Positions 1 through 12,919 of a stretch of DNA of 64,000 nt are shown here, one piece after another. The notes below the pieces were generated by a model. It ran no database searches, was not told the DNA's origin, and saw only the letters and a list, made by a program, of their open reading frames with translations. The stretch comes from Staphylotrichum longicolle (Eukaryota > Ascomycota > Sordariomycetes > Sordariales > Chaetomiaceae), in the NCBI GenBank assembly GCA_019096155.1, contig JAHCVI010000002.1, forward strand, positions 3,038,001 to 3,102,000, read 5' to 3'. Position 1 is the first letter of the stretch, and each line of letters opens with the position of its first letter. The position numbers and the translations under genes are program-made.

Positions 1-3000
1 GGTCGTCGCCCTCGTGCCGGGGCCGGGTGCGCCGCTTCCCGGCGCCAAAAGCCGGGAGGAAGGAGGGCGCGTGGAAGTGGGTGGGCGCTGGGTGGACGGT
101 TGGCGCGTCACTCGGGGACGGGGATGGGGATGAGGATGAGGACGGAGGAAGGGAGGGGTTAAGGAGGTTAATGACTCCTGAGAACGGTGAAGGGTGGTGG
201 GGCTTCGAAGTTTGGGAGGTCGATGCGTCGGCCGGAGAGGGGTCGGGGGTCTTTGGGACTGGTGGCAAGGGATACTTGACGCTGTGGTGGATGTGAGAAA
301 ACAAGCCAGAGACAGGGCCCGAATATGGCGGCAGGCCGGGGAAGATGGGGGCGTGCGGCAAATCTCCGTGATGGGCATTGGTCGGATGGGCTGACAATGC
401 CCAGTTGTTTGCGGCTGCTCCGTTGGCCGAGTTGCTGGGACCCGCGGACGGCTCTACCGGACCGTTTGCGTTGTTGGGGTCCATCGATTTCATGAAATCC
501 TCGAGCTCGTTGACGGCCTGTGCTTTCCCGGCGAGAAGCTCTTGCTGCGTAGCGATGATGTCCGCCGCCTGAGGGACAGTATTATCTAGCATCTGCTTTG
601 TCTTGGCTTCTGATGCCTGGAGGCCCGTCGGTCTTTTTTCTTTGGCATGCTGGTCCGAGTTCTTCGGGCACGGCGACTCTGGGGAATCCTCGTTGGGGCC
701 CTTCAATGCGTTGGCCAGCCAGGGCACCATGGCGTAATTGATGGTGAGATGCTCGATCTTCCTGTTGTACTTTTCCGACTTGGCCTCGTCGGCTCGGTAT
801 TCGTATCCTGGCTCGTTGTAGAATGGCTGGTCGTTGAAGATCATGGCTGGATATGTAAGTCAGATATTGCGCTCGGTTTCCATCTTGGGGGGGCATCAAA
901 CCTTGTATCGAAACTAGAACCTGCAGGATAGTCGAGCGCCCCGGTTCCCAAGGCTGCCCACTCCATGTTCCCAACAATGAGAGGCAAACTGTATCAGAAG
1001 TCAGCCTCAGCCATGAGATTTTGAAACGAAATTCCCTTACTCTTTCCGTTCGGGTAGAGGTTGGGGTTGAAAGCAGCATGGCCGCCTCCTGTCGTCCAAA
1101 AGAACATCTTGGGCGGCTTCTGCGGAAACTCGCTGTCGCAAAACATGTCAAACTCAAAAAGGCCGTGCTCGTAAGGGGTACCAGCAGGCCCAATGATCAT
1201 GACCTTGAGCACATCCAGGCGGCTCTCGCCGTGCCGAACGTAGATGCCCTCTGGTAAATCTGTGCTGAGGGAAGAAACCTGAGCGAGAAGCCGTCTCATC
1301 CGGCCTGCGGCCGGCTTCACGTTCTCTGCCTTCTTCGCCTCCTCCGAGTAGTAAAACCCTTTCAGAATTGTCTCGTCTGAAATCTCCTTGACACAGTTCT
1401 CGCGGTGCCACTCCGATACCTTCTTTTCAATCCCAAGGGACGCCTTAGCTTTGCCCTCCTTGACAGCCTTTGCACGCATGGCACGCGTAATGACGTTGGG
1501 GGTCGAAAGTGGAGGAGATGAGGAGGTTGATTGTGAAGGCGCCTGGCTCTCGGCAGCCTCCAGTCGCTGACGGAGGGTCCCGAGCCAGTCGGCCATGCAA
1601 CATATCCGTTGTACGACTCCCAATACTGGCCCTTCCTCAATTTCCCCGCTATCAGCGCCGACCCGGAGAGATGCATCGACAAACTTGCGACCCGGAACCG
1701 CCAAGTGCTCGAGAATGGCAGCCAGCGACTGGACCGTCTCGCATTCGGCAGTTGGAGTCGCTCTCCGCTCGCCCGCAACTCTAAGGACAAAGTGAGCAAG
1801 CTGTTCCGCTGGCCGAAACAGGGGTCTTGGGCGTAGGAGAATGGAGCAGGTTTCGACGTGTCCCGCCATCGTTTCCACAAAGTCGAGCACCTTGGTGATC
1901 GGATCGCACCGAGCATTCAGCTCCTGGATTGCGGCATGCCGAAGTAATACGGAGACATGTTGCAATATCGGACTCCTGACGAGCATTGCCGCCAAAGTTC
2001 GCTGATGGTCACTGCCAAGGGGTGCCAGTGACCGGTGCCCGTGAGCCACGGAGGGCAAAAGGGAGGACAGAGCCTCGAAATAAAGCTCCAAGTACTCTGC
2101 TCCGTCGTCGCTAGCTGGCGTAGCTTTCGGTCGGCTGGGCTTCAGCAGTAGCCCATAATGCTCGTCCACATATGGTCCGTATCCAGTTCCTTTGGAAAGG
2201 AACGACTTCCGGGACCTCCGTCTCGTTTTGGCATCGGAGGATTCAGACGAGCCAGCGCCAAGCGACGATTCCGCCCTGGGCCGCAACTTGGTGCAATCTT
2301 TTGGCGACGGCGGCGCTATGGGTTCGGGACCGCACAGAAGAGAAAAGATGAGGAACAGGCGCCCTTGATCGCAGCACCACGTGGATTTGAAGGCTTTCGC
2401 CGAAGCGACGTGCTTTAGCACAGGCATAAACTGCGTGGCGTGATATGTGTCTCCTCCGATACAGGACCACCCATAACATTTGGGACAAGAGAGGCATGGG
2501 TGGAAAAGACCTGTGCCTGTCAGTTCTTGTCAAGGAGCAGCATGAACACGCCGGGACCTACGTGAGCTCTTGAGCATTCTCCTCGTCCGCTGGATAAGCT
2601 CAGAAGCTTCGATTTTTAGGGGCGCTGCGCAGTTGACGCATCGGATCGATTGCAGGCGTTGCCGAAACTGCTCCAGCTGCTTGGGATCAACAACAGTGAA
2701 CTGGTGGCCAAAGCCGAGTTCCGAAGCCTCGAAATCATCGCGCTGGAGCTCTTGCTGCATTTGAAGCGCCAACAGCTGATCCGTCTCGATCTGCGCCGCG
2801 AGCATGTGGCCGAGATCCGCGTCGGGAAATGAAGGATGTGGGTTTTCTTGGGAGCTATGGTCGATGGTGTCACCCGTTTCCGTCAGGTCGATTGGATTTT
2901 GATAGGAGGATCCCGAAATGCCCATCCCGTGACTGCTTCCAGACGTTGAGGGTTGCGATGGCGTGGTGAGGGAGTCGGCAGCCGTGGAAGGTGGAAGAAA

Positions 3001-3270
3001 GTCAGGCGGAGGCACCAAGGCAGCCGATGTTGCCAAAGCTTGCACCCCGCCCTGAACTGGATCAGATTTAGTAATGATGCCGTGCGTGGTGCGGCCGGTG
3101 AGTTGCGTACTTGCATCCGTCATGATGCGCTGGAGTTTCGACTTGTGGGATTCTCCTTGAGATTGCGAATCTTGTGACGCGCTGTCCTCGTCCCCCGGAT
3201 GGATGCGCCGTTTGACCATGGCGTGCCACTTGTTGACTGTTGATTTGAATTTGATTCGAAGGGAGGGCAT
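1..3270 (-). CDS. UBE2O/BIRC6-type ubiquitin-conjugating enzyme, 3' end beyond window
   Basis: Four exons fit by frame: 3270-2562, 2516-1041, 988-902 and 846-1, giving at least 1039 residues with no stop before the edge. The start ATG sits in good context (CAGCATGCC). An N-terminal disordered region is followed by a Cys-rich segment (RCVNCAAPLK, then HPCLSCPKCYGWSC), probably a zinc ribbon, which crosses the first intron. A long helical middle precedes the UBC fold near residues 650-800. FNPNLYPNGK replaces HPN, and ICLSLLGTW carries the catalytic Cys (about residue 730), followed by LVSIQAMIFNDQPFYNEPG. This is the large-E2 pattern of UBE2O/BIRC6, which can join E2 and E3 roles in one chain. 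The visible tail after the UBC is Pro/Ser-rich. The family call is firm; substrates are unknown. Confidence 0.85.
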
Positions 3271-4882
3271 GCTGAGGGGAGATGAAGTGTGGAAATGTGA
3301 GGGCGGGGGCCAACCAGAGTTCGCAGGCGGGGAGAGGGCGCGGAGAGAAGCCAGCACTTCAAACGCAGAAAGGCGCAGAGGAAGAGGCGCGGATGGGCCG
3401 ATGCAGGATTACCAAGAGCCTTTGATGCTATGCAATCCGTCTGTGAGATTTGATTCTGGTTCAAAGCGCAACCCTCAGGGCAACTGACCAGATTCGTGCG
3501 AAGCTTAAGAGTGTCGTCGGCTGCGGCGTTGTTGACATCCAGATGGGAGCCCAAGACGCACCGGGGTTGGGACAGGCTCGAGTATGCGCTGGGGGTGTTG
3601 AAAAGATGCAGAGAGATGAGAAAATAATATGTGGTTATCACTCAAATGTGGGTGAAGCCATCAGGAAGCGTAGAAAAATGAGGGGTGTGCATGGGTGCGG
3701 CGTCGGGCAGTGCGGACACTGAATAGGGACCCGAGTGCGTGTGGTTGACTGAGGTTGCAGTAAGGCTGATGAGGCTCGGAGAGATCGCCCACCAGGCGTG
3801 GCAGGCTGTTCGGTCCACAACCCGGAACCTGGCAGGCAGGCAAGGGAGGGAAGGGGTACGTACCTTGGCCGGCAATACGAGACTCCCCAGAAGAGACCTA
3901 CGAATGATGACGGTCTGGTTGCAGCTGCCTTGGGGTTGTGCGGAGCTTACACCTCGGTGGCCTGCAGTTGGCAGCCTGCTGAGGGGTTGGCCATGCCATG
4001 TGGCCATTCATCAAGCGTCTGTCAAAAATGCTGCCGGTCGTGGCTTTGCCGGTCGTGGCTTTGCGGCTTTTACCACGACCTCATTTGTTGCTCTGTTGAC
4101 GAATGACGGTGGACGCAATATTTACCACCAGCACAGGCCGTTTGGCTTGGTTGCCTTCTGCCATCTAGTCACAGCGCTTTGGGCAGGAACAGAGGTGTGC
4201 TCCTGACATCATTGTACCGAAACTGTGACAGTATACAGACCGTGGGGCACTGCAATGCGCACGCTCAGACCAGAACGTGCTTTCTCTGTTGCAGTGAAAA
4301 ACCAGTCAGCCAATTCATTTCCTTCCAGTTCTGGGCCGGGAGAGACACGCGCTTCCACTACCAGCTCGCCAACGTCGCCGTGTATAGAACCGGTGCTTAC
4401 CGAAGCTAGCTGGTTTTGTTGTCAAGATGGGCAAGGTTGGCGGCACTCTTTTTCTCGGCATGGTTGCTGTGCTGCCTGCGGTCTTGTGCTCTGTCTGGGT
4501 TGTTTTGGTTTAGTGCATCTGCCAGAGGTGAATCAGTTGTGCATCGACCTCACCCCAGTTTGCCTCAGAATAAGTGGAAAGTTAGGTAAGCATGCAGATC
4601 CTCGCCTTGATAGCGACCGACCCGGGAACGTCGAATTCGCCAGGCGTCAAGGCCGTACAAAAACGATCATACTGTAGAATCGAGCACACCCGACTCTGCT
4701 TGTCGTTTCCATCACGTCCATCGACAAGATTGTCCATGCAACAAGTGGAGGAGGAGAGAAGCCTGTGGGCTTGTAAAGATCCGTTATATTTCATTCCGGC
4801 AGACCCGGGGCTTTTCAACCACACGAACTCGCAGCAGCGAGCCACGAAAGTTCTCTGGCATCATGATGTCCCGTAGGAAGCT
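3271..4882. other. Intergenic, no gene recognised
   Basis: This lies upstream of the E2 gene and downstream of the receptor gene. The six frames show only short, compositionally uninformative ORFs. A 15-base motif (cggtcgtggctttgc) occurs twice in tandem near 4035-4064. The E2 promoter must lie in the low-coordinate part. Confidence 0.6.
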
Positions 4883-6185
4883 TTACCTCAGCTCCACCCA
4901 ATGCTCCGAAGGAACGTCTCTGTGGACTAGTGAACTTGCACTTTGTGTCTCTTCATGGCGACGCTGCAAACATGCACTAAGCTTGTGGGGCGTACGAGAA
5001 GTACTCCGAGTCCTGCTCTCACGTCTGTGTGCTGCTCCAAACAGCACGCGTAACATGGGAATCGAGGCGGCAATGACGGTCAATGAAATCTCGGCGACCG
5101 AGGCAATGAAGACGTATGCTCCTCGTTCTGCGTAAAGTCAGCTGCGAGTAAACTGGCAACAAAGTGCAATGAAAGGAGTTTGTAGGAACCCTACCCAAGA
5201 ATCCCGCGTAGCCTTCATGCCCCAGAACGTAGATATAGTAACACTTGACGAAAGCGGCGACACCAGCACTAGTTTGTTTGGCGGCCACCGGTCAGAAACG
5301 ATGCCGACTTCTGGTACCGCAACCTACCAAGACACCCTATATGGCCGCCAGCTCGAACCGACAAGAGGAAAGAGGACTCACAACACCCCCATGCTTATTG
5401 CCACACCAACGCCAACCTTTTCTGGCGTCTTCATTTGCAAGTGGACGACAAAACTCCACGGAAGAAGAGCCAAAATAATATCGGCCGCGCCAGAGTAGGC
5501 TTTACAGTTGCCTCAAGTTAGCGCACAAGTCTGGTTTCAACGCCCCATAGCACCAAGGCATGCCGCCGTGGAGGGAGACACCTACCGGCAGACGCGATTC
5601 CAATGCTGGAGTTAACACCAAGGGACCAGCAAGTCCCCGGAATAAGTGGGTTCCACGTTTTCTCGATTGGTGAACAAGACGCAAGTACGAGTATACCAGT
5701 GATACCCATGAAGAGATTGACCGTGATCAGGACTGTCCAGAGCAGCCATCTCAGCCGCCCCTGGATAAGCCGCAACAATGTCACTGCAAATGACGTCTTG
5801 CTCCAGGCCACGGCAAAGGTCAGCAACACCGAAGCGATGATGTTGAACATCCCAATCCGCTCCAGACTCTCAAGGTCCGGGCTGACATCATGCAGCTTGT
5901 CAGCGTCTGACGACCCGAATCCCAGTGAAACCGCAGCCGTCAAGACACCTGTGGCTGCGATGGCGAGAGCCTGACGGGGCGTTTATTAGATCATGGACAT
6001 GTAGGTAACTTATAAGGGAAGGGTCACAAACTTACCAGCGAGATCAGAAGCACGTAGTCATCCCACCAGAGACCTTTACCCCAATAAGATTTGCAATAAA
6101 CACGAAAGATGGTGGCAGCAGCCCCAAGTGCGCTGAGCACCCATATGGAGACCAAGAACCTCCGACCCTGTTTATTTGCTTCCAT
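4883..6185 (-). CDS. Pth11-like fungal rhodopsin-domain membrane protein
   Basis: Five exons (6185-6036, 5970-5586, 5499-5382, 5268-5195, 5127-4883) join in frame to 323 residues. Seven hydrophobic segments can be followed, from RFLVSIWVLSALGAAATIFR to AYVFIASVAEISLTVIAASI. The loop CSPIEKTWNPLIPGTCWS has the paired cysteines and Trp of the fungal rhodopsin/Pth11 family. The short WWDDYVLL motif after helix 1 is also typical. The family includes plasma-membrane sensors of surface or chemical cues, but most members have no known ligand. There is no CFEM domain at the N-terminus. Start 6185 is the first true ATG, in the context AAAATGGA. The Arg/Ser-rich tail is probably cytoplasmic. Confidence 0.85.
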
Positions 6186-9100
6186 TTTTCGGCGTCGAGA
6201 GGGAGGCACCAAGGGTGGTTACGGCTCTCGTTATTGCAGTGCGAGCTTCGACTGCAACAGTGCCGAATGAACGCGCAGTGGCGGGCAGGGTGGAGGACTG
6301 GAGGGTTGTCGAGACTCGAACTGTCTTTCGAGGAAGTTATCTCTCTGCGTTTGTTACATGAATGGGGCGCCCTGGGAGGTCGAGAGATTCCGCTCGTGAC
6401 ACAAAGTGTGCAGAAAACAATGACTGTCTCCTCGCTTAATATTCACCTCTTGGAGATGGGTGGGTAGGCAAGGTACCTCAGGTACATAAGTACCTAGTAC
6501 AATTGAGTTTGCCAGCGCGGTGGTGCCAACCCGCTAGCCTAGCTCGCTTGTGAGACGCCAAGGGGCGTTTCTCTTCTCGTCCAGAAACCACCGACCGGCA
6601 CCGAGGCTGAAGCTGTCACAGCCCTGCAAGCGGCAGCCACTGGCTTGGCGTCACAGTGTGATGATCGGCAGGCTCCTCGGACTGGAAGACCAAGCCTGCA
6701 CAGCTCCCAAATGTGGCGACGGGCGTTCGAACGAGCAAGATCCAATCCGTTACTAGCCATGCCTGAGCTTGTTAGCGTAACGTCAATCCGCTTGACTTCC
6801 AGGATGGATCGCCCTTAACCACCCCCCCGGTTGCGCAAAAAAGGAACGGCACCTCGGATGTAGGTTTCAAGCTGCTCTTGGTCAAATCACAATGCGCGAG
6901 ATGATCTCAGAATCGTCCGAAAGACTGCTTCTCCAATGGACCTGTGCTGCTTCTGCTGTCAGGGCGTAAAGCGCAGAAGAGGCAAATCAGATGCTGTCGT
7001 GGGGAACAAGCAGGCAGGCAGAAACCTGTGGTTTTTTTGGTATGATCGATGGCAGAGGAAGAGGCTGTGATGGGTTGACTCGATAAGGTCAAGTGTGTCT
7101 GGGCGGGCTGGGCGCTCACGCCATCCTCCTCACCAATGCGACAGAGGACGGACACGGCCCGACGACACCGTCTTGGCCAGGATTTTAACACGGACCAGTC
7201 AGTCAGAAAAGTCTCCGAGCAAAGGGTCAACGGTACTCCGCTGTTTGATGCCATGAGGACATCAACGTTGTGTGTGTCATCTTAGCTCGCGTGGAGAGGG
7301 CTCTTGCCTTGAGTGCCCAAGGGGATGATCGGTGTAGAATTTGAACCGTACGGCTCGGTTTCTGACAGTCACAGCCAAAGATTCCGCATTGTCTATTCAA
7401 GCAGCGACCTTCATATCCCCCCCCTGCGGATACTGGAAGTCTTGTACTTAGGTTCTGGCGCAACCGACAGCCTGAAGGTTCATTTGTCCGACGGACGAAC
7501 TGGCGCACAAATCTAGCTCCCCAAACCCCCGGAGCCACCTCCAAAATCTGCAGACAAGGTCCTTTCGGGGGAACCCTTGCAGGGCTCCGGTTTCCCGTTT
7601 GGACGTAGTTTAAGGAGGGTCCTCCATCTGCCCCCTGAATGAACATTCTTAAGCATCCACAGCCGCGGAAAAGGGATGCAGTAAGTCCACAGGATAGTAG
7701 GTATTCTTCCGCGGTCTTTTTTGAGGTTACAAAGATAGAGGCTTTATCTGTGCTCTACATCAGCGTCAACGATCCCAGCCTGGAGTCGGGCGAGACGCTG
7801 TCAATGGCACCCTGTTAGATTTTCGCGGCCAAGCGACCCCCCACCAGCCTCTCCCACTCCTTGCGGGCCCCCGGAGGGCAGACTTGGAAGCTCTCGAGAG
7901 TCGAGACGCCACAGACTTTCGGAACATCACCCTCTGCCGCGTTGTCAAGGCGTTCTACGTTTAACGAACCTGTGCTCGGGGAGAACTACGTGACTAGGGC
8001 ATCTTACTCCAGCCGGCGGGGGGAGATGAGCTCTTCGAGCGACTCTCGTGCTTTGCGAGCAAGGCTCAGTGAAAATATCGATCTTACCCACTTCACCCTG
8101 ACCGACTCCGGATCGACTCCGCTACCTAGGTACCGTAGCTAGCAGCATCGAGGCAAAACTCTCCAGGCCAAGCCGATCGAGCGTTCTGTGCAGCTCGCCA
8201 ACTGGGTGGGCGCCCACTTTCGACAGCTTGTGATGGATGTCGAGCGCCGTAGCCGCGGCTCGGGCTACTCACTGCCCATGTTGCCCATCATTGACGTCTA
8301 CAGCGATACCTGGCGAGTGGGCTCTTCGCACCGCCGGGATGGGAAGATCATGACAGTTATACAACGGAATCAATGTCGGCGACACCCACACAGTGGACGG
8401 ATGTTACCAGGTCTATGGGGCATGTGGCGGCTTGCAGTTCGGATCGAGGATAATTTTCGGCGATGCGGGTGTTCACTCAAGAACCGTAGGGCTGCCTACA
8501 TCGTCTCATGCTCCACTGCCGGCGCCTCCTGTCAGAGATTAATCTTTCCATTATTACGGGATAAGCCCGTGATGCAGAGTTGCAGACAGACCCTTAGGTG
8601 CTGTATTTTCTTTGTTATTTTCTACCCGGGGCTAGTTTCCTATTGTGTTTCGCTCACCCGCTTATGTGTTCCGTGTGCCCGTCGACGGATTATCCCATCG
8701 CCCGCAGAGCATTGATGAGGCTTCCTGCTGGCCTGTCTATGGTTTCCGATATGACTGGTCCGGAGCGTTCCCACTCTCTACCCCTGACTTCCTCCTCGAC
8801 TTTAATTCTGTGATCTGAAGCATGAGGGATATTGGTAGAAGTCAAAGTGGAATTTTGTACAATTACATGGTGGCTATGATTGATAAAGGGGAGGAGTGAA
8901 TCCGGCATCGCTGCAAGAACGTGCTTGCGGTTACATTTGTTGTACATCGCAGTCTTTCACTCTCCGAGCTTGTGGTAGTCGCAGGTTTGCTAGCGAAGAT
9001 TACCTATTATCCGGGCAATTGCGGTTCAATAATGTGGCTCATTTCTCACAATCAAGGACGAAGCGGTTCACCTAATTCATGAGGCCGCAAAGAACTATCT

Positions 9101-9802
9101 AGGCGAAAAGTACCTTAGACGAGTCGGCCTCAGCTGGCCGAGGTTGCCCCATGATATATAAATGGTGTCATACGCAAAACCAATGCAATATCCTCAATGT
9201 AAATACCTATCCAATATATTTCACCTCGACCTATGCTTTAAACCGGCAAAAACGATGCCCCGTGGTCCAGATCCGCTGGCCTGAATCGGATACTGCTACG
9301 TCTTCTGGGCGGAGTATCTCTACCCCCTGAACAACGACAACTTCAAGTTTGTAAGGGAATTAGGTACTGTACGGGAACCTTCAGCAGCCGAATGGCTCTG
9401 GCGTGCTCGACGCAACCCCTGGTGACGCATTCGAGCTGCGCGTCTTAGCTTACAACACTTATCGATTCAGAAGATTTACACATTGACATCAAGTCAGTTG
9501 ATTTTTCAATATGTTAGTACTGTTTAATCTCAGCTTGCCGGAGATAAAAGATTTAAGGTCGCATGACCACCTTCGTAGAAGCGCAAGCGATGAGACACAC
9601 ACAATGAGGACTGGGGACCTGCGGAGCTGACTCCGGCAACTTCCTAATCAGGCCAAGGGACGTGTTTTGGACGACAGGACTGTGCTTCTCCAGCACAGTG
9701 ATTGTGTGCTCTCCAAGTGAACAACAATAATTGCTTCGCTGGTACGTCGCATTGTTTCAATCATCACTCTCAACCAGTCACCAAAAATTCGGATCATCAG
9801 CT

Positions 9803-9823
9803 GTTGTTGTCGTTGTTGTTGTC
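9803..9823. repeat. GTT-rich microsatellite
   Basis: Imperfect GTT repeats interrupted by GTC, in non-coding sequence. Confidence 0.7.
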
Positions 9824-10592
9824 GAGCCTGGTGATGTCATCCTTCGCGTGTCTCGAGACAAGCATTTGCCAAGGCGGATTGTGGGTCCGGCGGAGGTGGA
9901 CACGGGTCCGGCCGAGCACTGGGGAAAATGGTACTCGCAAGGGAAACAATGGGCGCTTGACACGAGGTGATAACTTAAAAGAAGCATGAGTTATCCGTAG
10001 GCTTTGTAATTGTATGTGCGCCACCCGTCATCTCCCTCAAACCTGGGACGTGTCGCGTCACCAGTCAAATTGCTGGAGCAGATGGCTGAAGCCAGTGTTT
10101 CCGGTTGTCGGCACCCAGAAACGCCCACACCTCAAGCGCGCTAAGACCAAAGGCATCTGCCAAGAGATAACGTCGCACCGGCGAAACTCGGAAGGCTGAT
10201 TGAACGGTCGGGGGGTTGATGCTGTTGGGCCTTCGCTGATAAGAAGCAGTCCAATCCCAGAGCCCGGTTAACGAGGTCAGCAGCGCGGGAAGAATGCGCC
10301 CTTGGTCAAAAGACCCTGAATGTCGTGCCCGGGACCTGCAGGCAACGTGGAGGTGATCCGCGCTTGCAGTTGGATAAATTGCTGCCGGATCCAGCGACTC
10401 GGTCAGCGAGCAGGGGGTTTGCAGCGGTGCCAGCAGAGGCGGACAGTGGTGGGCAGTGGTGGACAAGATGCATTCATTTTAAACACGATCATTTGGTTGT
10501 TGATGTGTGTCACTTGGGAAGTTGCCAGAAGTCATGGTGTTTGTGTTCGATTTCTCACATGGCACCTGTCTGCCAGGCCCAGGCATCCACCA

Positions 10593-10600
10593 CTTATCAG
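10593..10600 (-). promoter_or_regulatory. GATA-factor site (CTGATAAG), distal
   Basis: The plus strand reads CTTATCAG. This is the HGATAR core bound by AreA/NIT2 nitrogen regulators. It is the first of three identical copies upstream of the ammonium permease, about 0.7 kb from the ATG. Confidence 0.5.
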
Positions 10601-10969
10601 GGCGAAATCGCTCCCCATGATTGGCCACAGATGCTGAACCCCACCTTGGGGTCCTTTCCCCAAGTTTCCAGCAAATCCCAAGTCCTCTCGATCTTTCCCT
10701 CTCGCTGTTCCCCCACCCAGATCAGAATTGTTGTTCTCGACAAAATGGTGGCAGTGACGTTTATGCTGGACTCAGAGAATGGCATGTTTGATACGCGACC
10801 CCGATGCATTTCCGATGCCGAACTCCACATGATGGGACGGCAGATGCAGTGGCCTGGTTGGTCGCCTCGCCAATCTGGGGATTCGATTCGAGGGACGGGG
10901 GAGATTTGGGCGCTCTCTCGCGTCACCCCCACCGATTCCGATGCCGCCGTCACCGTTTGAGCCGGGTCC

Positions 10970-10977
10970 CTTATCAG
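10970..10977 (-). promoter_or_regulatory. GATA-factor site (CTGATAAG), middle
   Basis: Same 8-base site and orientation as the other two copies, about 330 bases before the permease ATG. Binding is inferred from consensus only. Confidence 0.55.
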
Positions 10978-11075
10978 TTGGACCCACCCATCCCGGCCAT
11001 GTCGACTCCTGGCACAGCCTGCCAAGCATCAAACTCGCCCTGATGGGAACCAAGGAGCTGATACTGGCCGATGGT

Positions 11076-11083
11076 CTTATCAG
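11076..11083 (-). promoter_or_regulatory. GATA-factor site (CTGATAAG), proximal
   Basis: Third copy, about 220 bases before the ATG and 106 bases from the middle copy. Paired nearby sites are typical of strong AreA/NIT2 targets. Confidence 0.55.
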
Positions 11084-11301
11084 TCTGCAGCACACCCGAC
11101 GGGGGTAGCTCTCCCCGGACGCCCCCAGCTCCCGGCGCCAGAGGGTATATTTGGCCCTGCCGATCCCACACGAGCTGAGCCGACATCTCGGCATTGCCAG
11201 CTTCTCTCCAGCGTTGGGATCAGACGGGAAAGACAGCACCCAACCATCGGATCGGCATCTTCGTTCAGTTTGCTTGATCTTCTCGCTGACTACCTCCCAC
11301 C

Positions 11302-12919
11302 ATGTCGGCCGGACCTCTGACCGTGTATGGCGGCGTCTCGGGTGTCGCCGACAGCGGCGGCGACTCTCTGACCGAGGATCTCAACATCTACTACGCGGTA
11401 AGAAGACGCCGGAGATCATGACGCGACTTTCGGTCTCAGTTTCAGTCACTGACACCTCCCGTCCTCGCAGGCCGGTGATTTTGCCTGGATTTTAACCTCC
11501 GCGGGTCTTGTCCTGCTCATGGTGCCGGGCGTCGGCTTCTTCTACAGCGGCCTTGCGCGCCGCAAGTCGGCCCTGGCCCTGATATGGCTCGCCCTGATAT
11601 CGACAGCCATCTCAGGTTTCCAGTGGTTCTTCTGGGGGTACTCGCTCACCTTCTCCCACACGGGCAGTGCCTTCATTGGAGACCTGTCCAACTTCGGCTT
11701 GATGAAGGTATTGGGCCAGCCTAGCGTCGGCAGCACCAAGATTCCCGACATTCTGTTCTGCCTTTACCAAGGCATGTTCGCCGCCATCACGTCAGTCTCC
11801 CTTCTTCCCGCACTTTCGAGGAGCATACTCTGACAGCTCAACAGTGCCGCTCTCGCCATCGGTGCCGCCGCCGACCGCGGCCGCATGCTTCCGTGCATGG
11901 TCTTTGTCTTCATCTGGCTCACCATCGTCTACAACCCGATTGCTTACTGGACCTGGAACGCGAACGGGTGGTCTTTCAAGATGGGCGGTCTCGACTTTGC
12001 CGGTGGCACTCCGGTGCACATCAGCTCTGGCGCTGCTGCTCTCGCCTACTCGCTGATGCTCGGGAAGCGTACCGGTTACACCAAGGTCAACGGTCTGCCG
12101 TACCGCCCCCACAACGTGACCCACGTCGTGCTCGGTACCGTCTTCCTCTGGGTCGGTTGGTTCGGTTTCAACGGCGGCAGTGCGCTGGCTGCCAACCTCC
12201 GTGCCGTCATGGCTTGCTTTGTGACCCACACTGCTGCATCCGTCGGCGGCATCACCTGGTGCCTGCTCGACTACCGGCTTGAGCGGAAGTTTAGCGTGGT
12301 TGGCTTCTGCAGCGGTGCCATTGCCGGCTTGGTCGCCATTACCCCCGCGGCTGGTTATGTCCCACCCTGGGCTGCCGTCATCTTCGGCGTTGTTGGCGGC
12401 GTTGCGTGCAACTTTGCGACCAAGATCAAGTTCCTCCTCGGAATCGACGACGCGCTCGATATTTTTGCTGAGCACGCTGCGGGTGGCATCGTCGGCAACC
12501 TGCTGACTGGCCTTTTTGCCTCGTGAGTTGCCTACCTCTTACTCAGTCGTCATTGCGCGTCAAAAAGCTAACCGAAATTCAGTGACTACATCGCCCACCT
12601 CGACGGGTTCAGCGTGATCCCCGGCGGCTGGGTCAACCACAACTATGTCCAGCTTGGCTACCAGCTCGCCGACAGCGTCGCCGGCTTCTCGTACTCGTTC
12701 GTCATGACCTGCGTCATTCTGTTCCTCATGAACCTCGTCCCGGGTCTGTCGCTGCGCGTCACCGCCGAGCAGGAGGAGATTGGCCTCGACGACAGCGAGC
12801 TGGGCGAGTTTGCCTACGACTACGTCGAGATCACCCGTCACATTGATGGGGCTCTGACGGGCGCGACTGGCAGCCCGGCCCACAGCGTCAAGGGAACGTT
12901 TCCCGAGAAGACTGCTTGA
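11302..12919 (+). CDS. Ammonium permease (Amt/Mep family)
   Basis: Four exons (11302-11397, 11471-11790, 11845-12522, 12583-12919) give 476 residues, the usual Mep length. About eleven membrane helices can be seen. The signature DFAGGTPVHISSGAAAL contains the first pore His, and IFAEHAAGGIVGNLLTG supplies the second. The cytosolic tail EEIGLDDSELGEFAYDY is the conserved regulatory tail of eukaryotic Mep/AMT trimers. It moves ammonium across the plasma membrane. Three GATA sites upstream suggest induction under nitrogen limitation by the AreA/NIT2 factor. Which Mep paralogue it is, or whether it acts as a sensor, cannot be decided here. Confidence 0.95.

Larger units (their letters stand above)
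6186..11301. other. Long gene-poor stretch with possible gene relics, and ammonium permease promoter
   Basis: No ORF has family features. Much of 8600-9800 is visibly richer in A+T than the neighbouring genes. Two pieces read like decayed exons: about 8340-8530 (plus frame with CYQVYGACGGLQFGSRI, stops on both sides) and 9280-9420 (CYVFWAEYLYPLNNDNFKF, followed by a GTAAGG donor-like site). A palindrome tacctaggta occurs near 8121-8132, and a similar motif cluster at 6470-6500. The last 700 bases hold GATA sites for the downstream permease. Confidence 0.5.

Noticed and set aside
6290..6390. GACTCGAAC resembling a reversed tRNA B box
   Set aside because: The T stem fails at the third pair and no cloverleaf can be drawn.
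8121..8132. tacctaggta palindrome as a specific operator
   Set aside because: Similar TACCTAGG-type strings recur across the window (for example near 6480 and 20385) and are common in ascomycete intergenic DNA.
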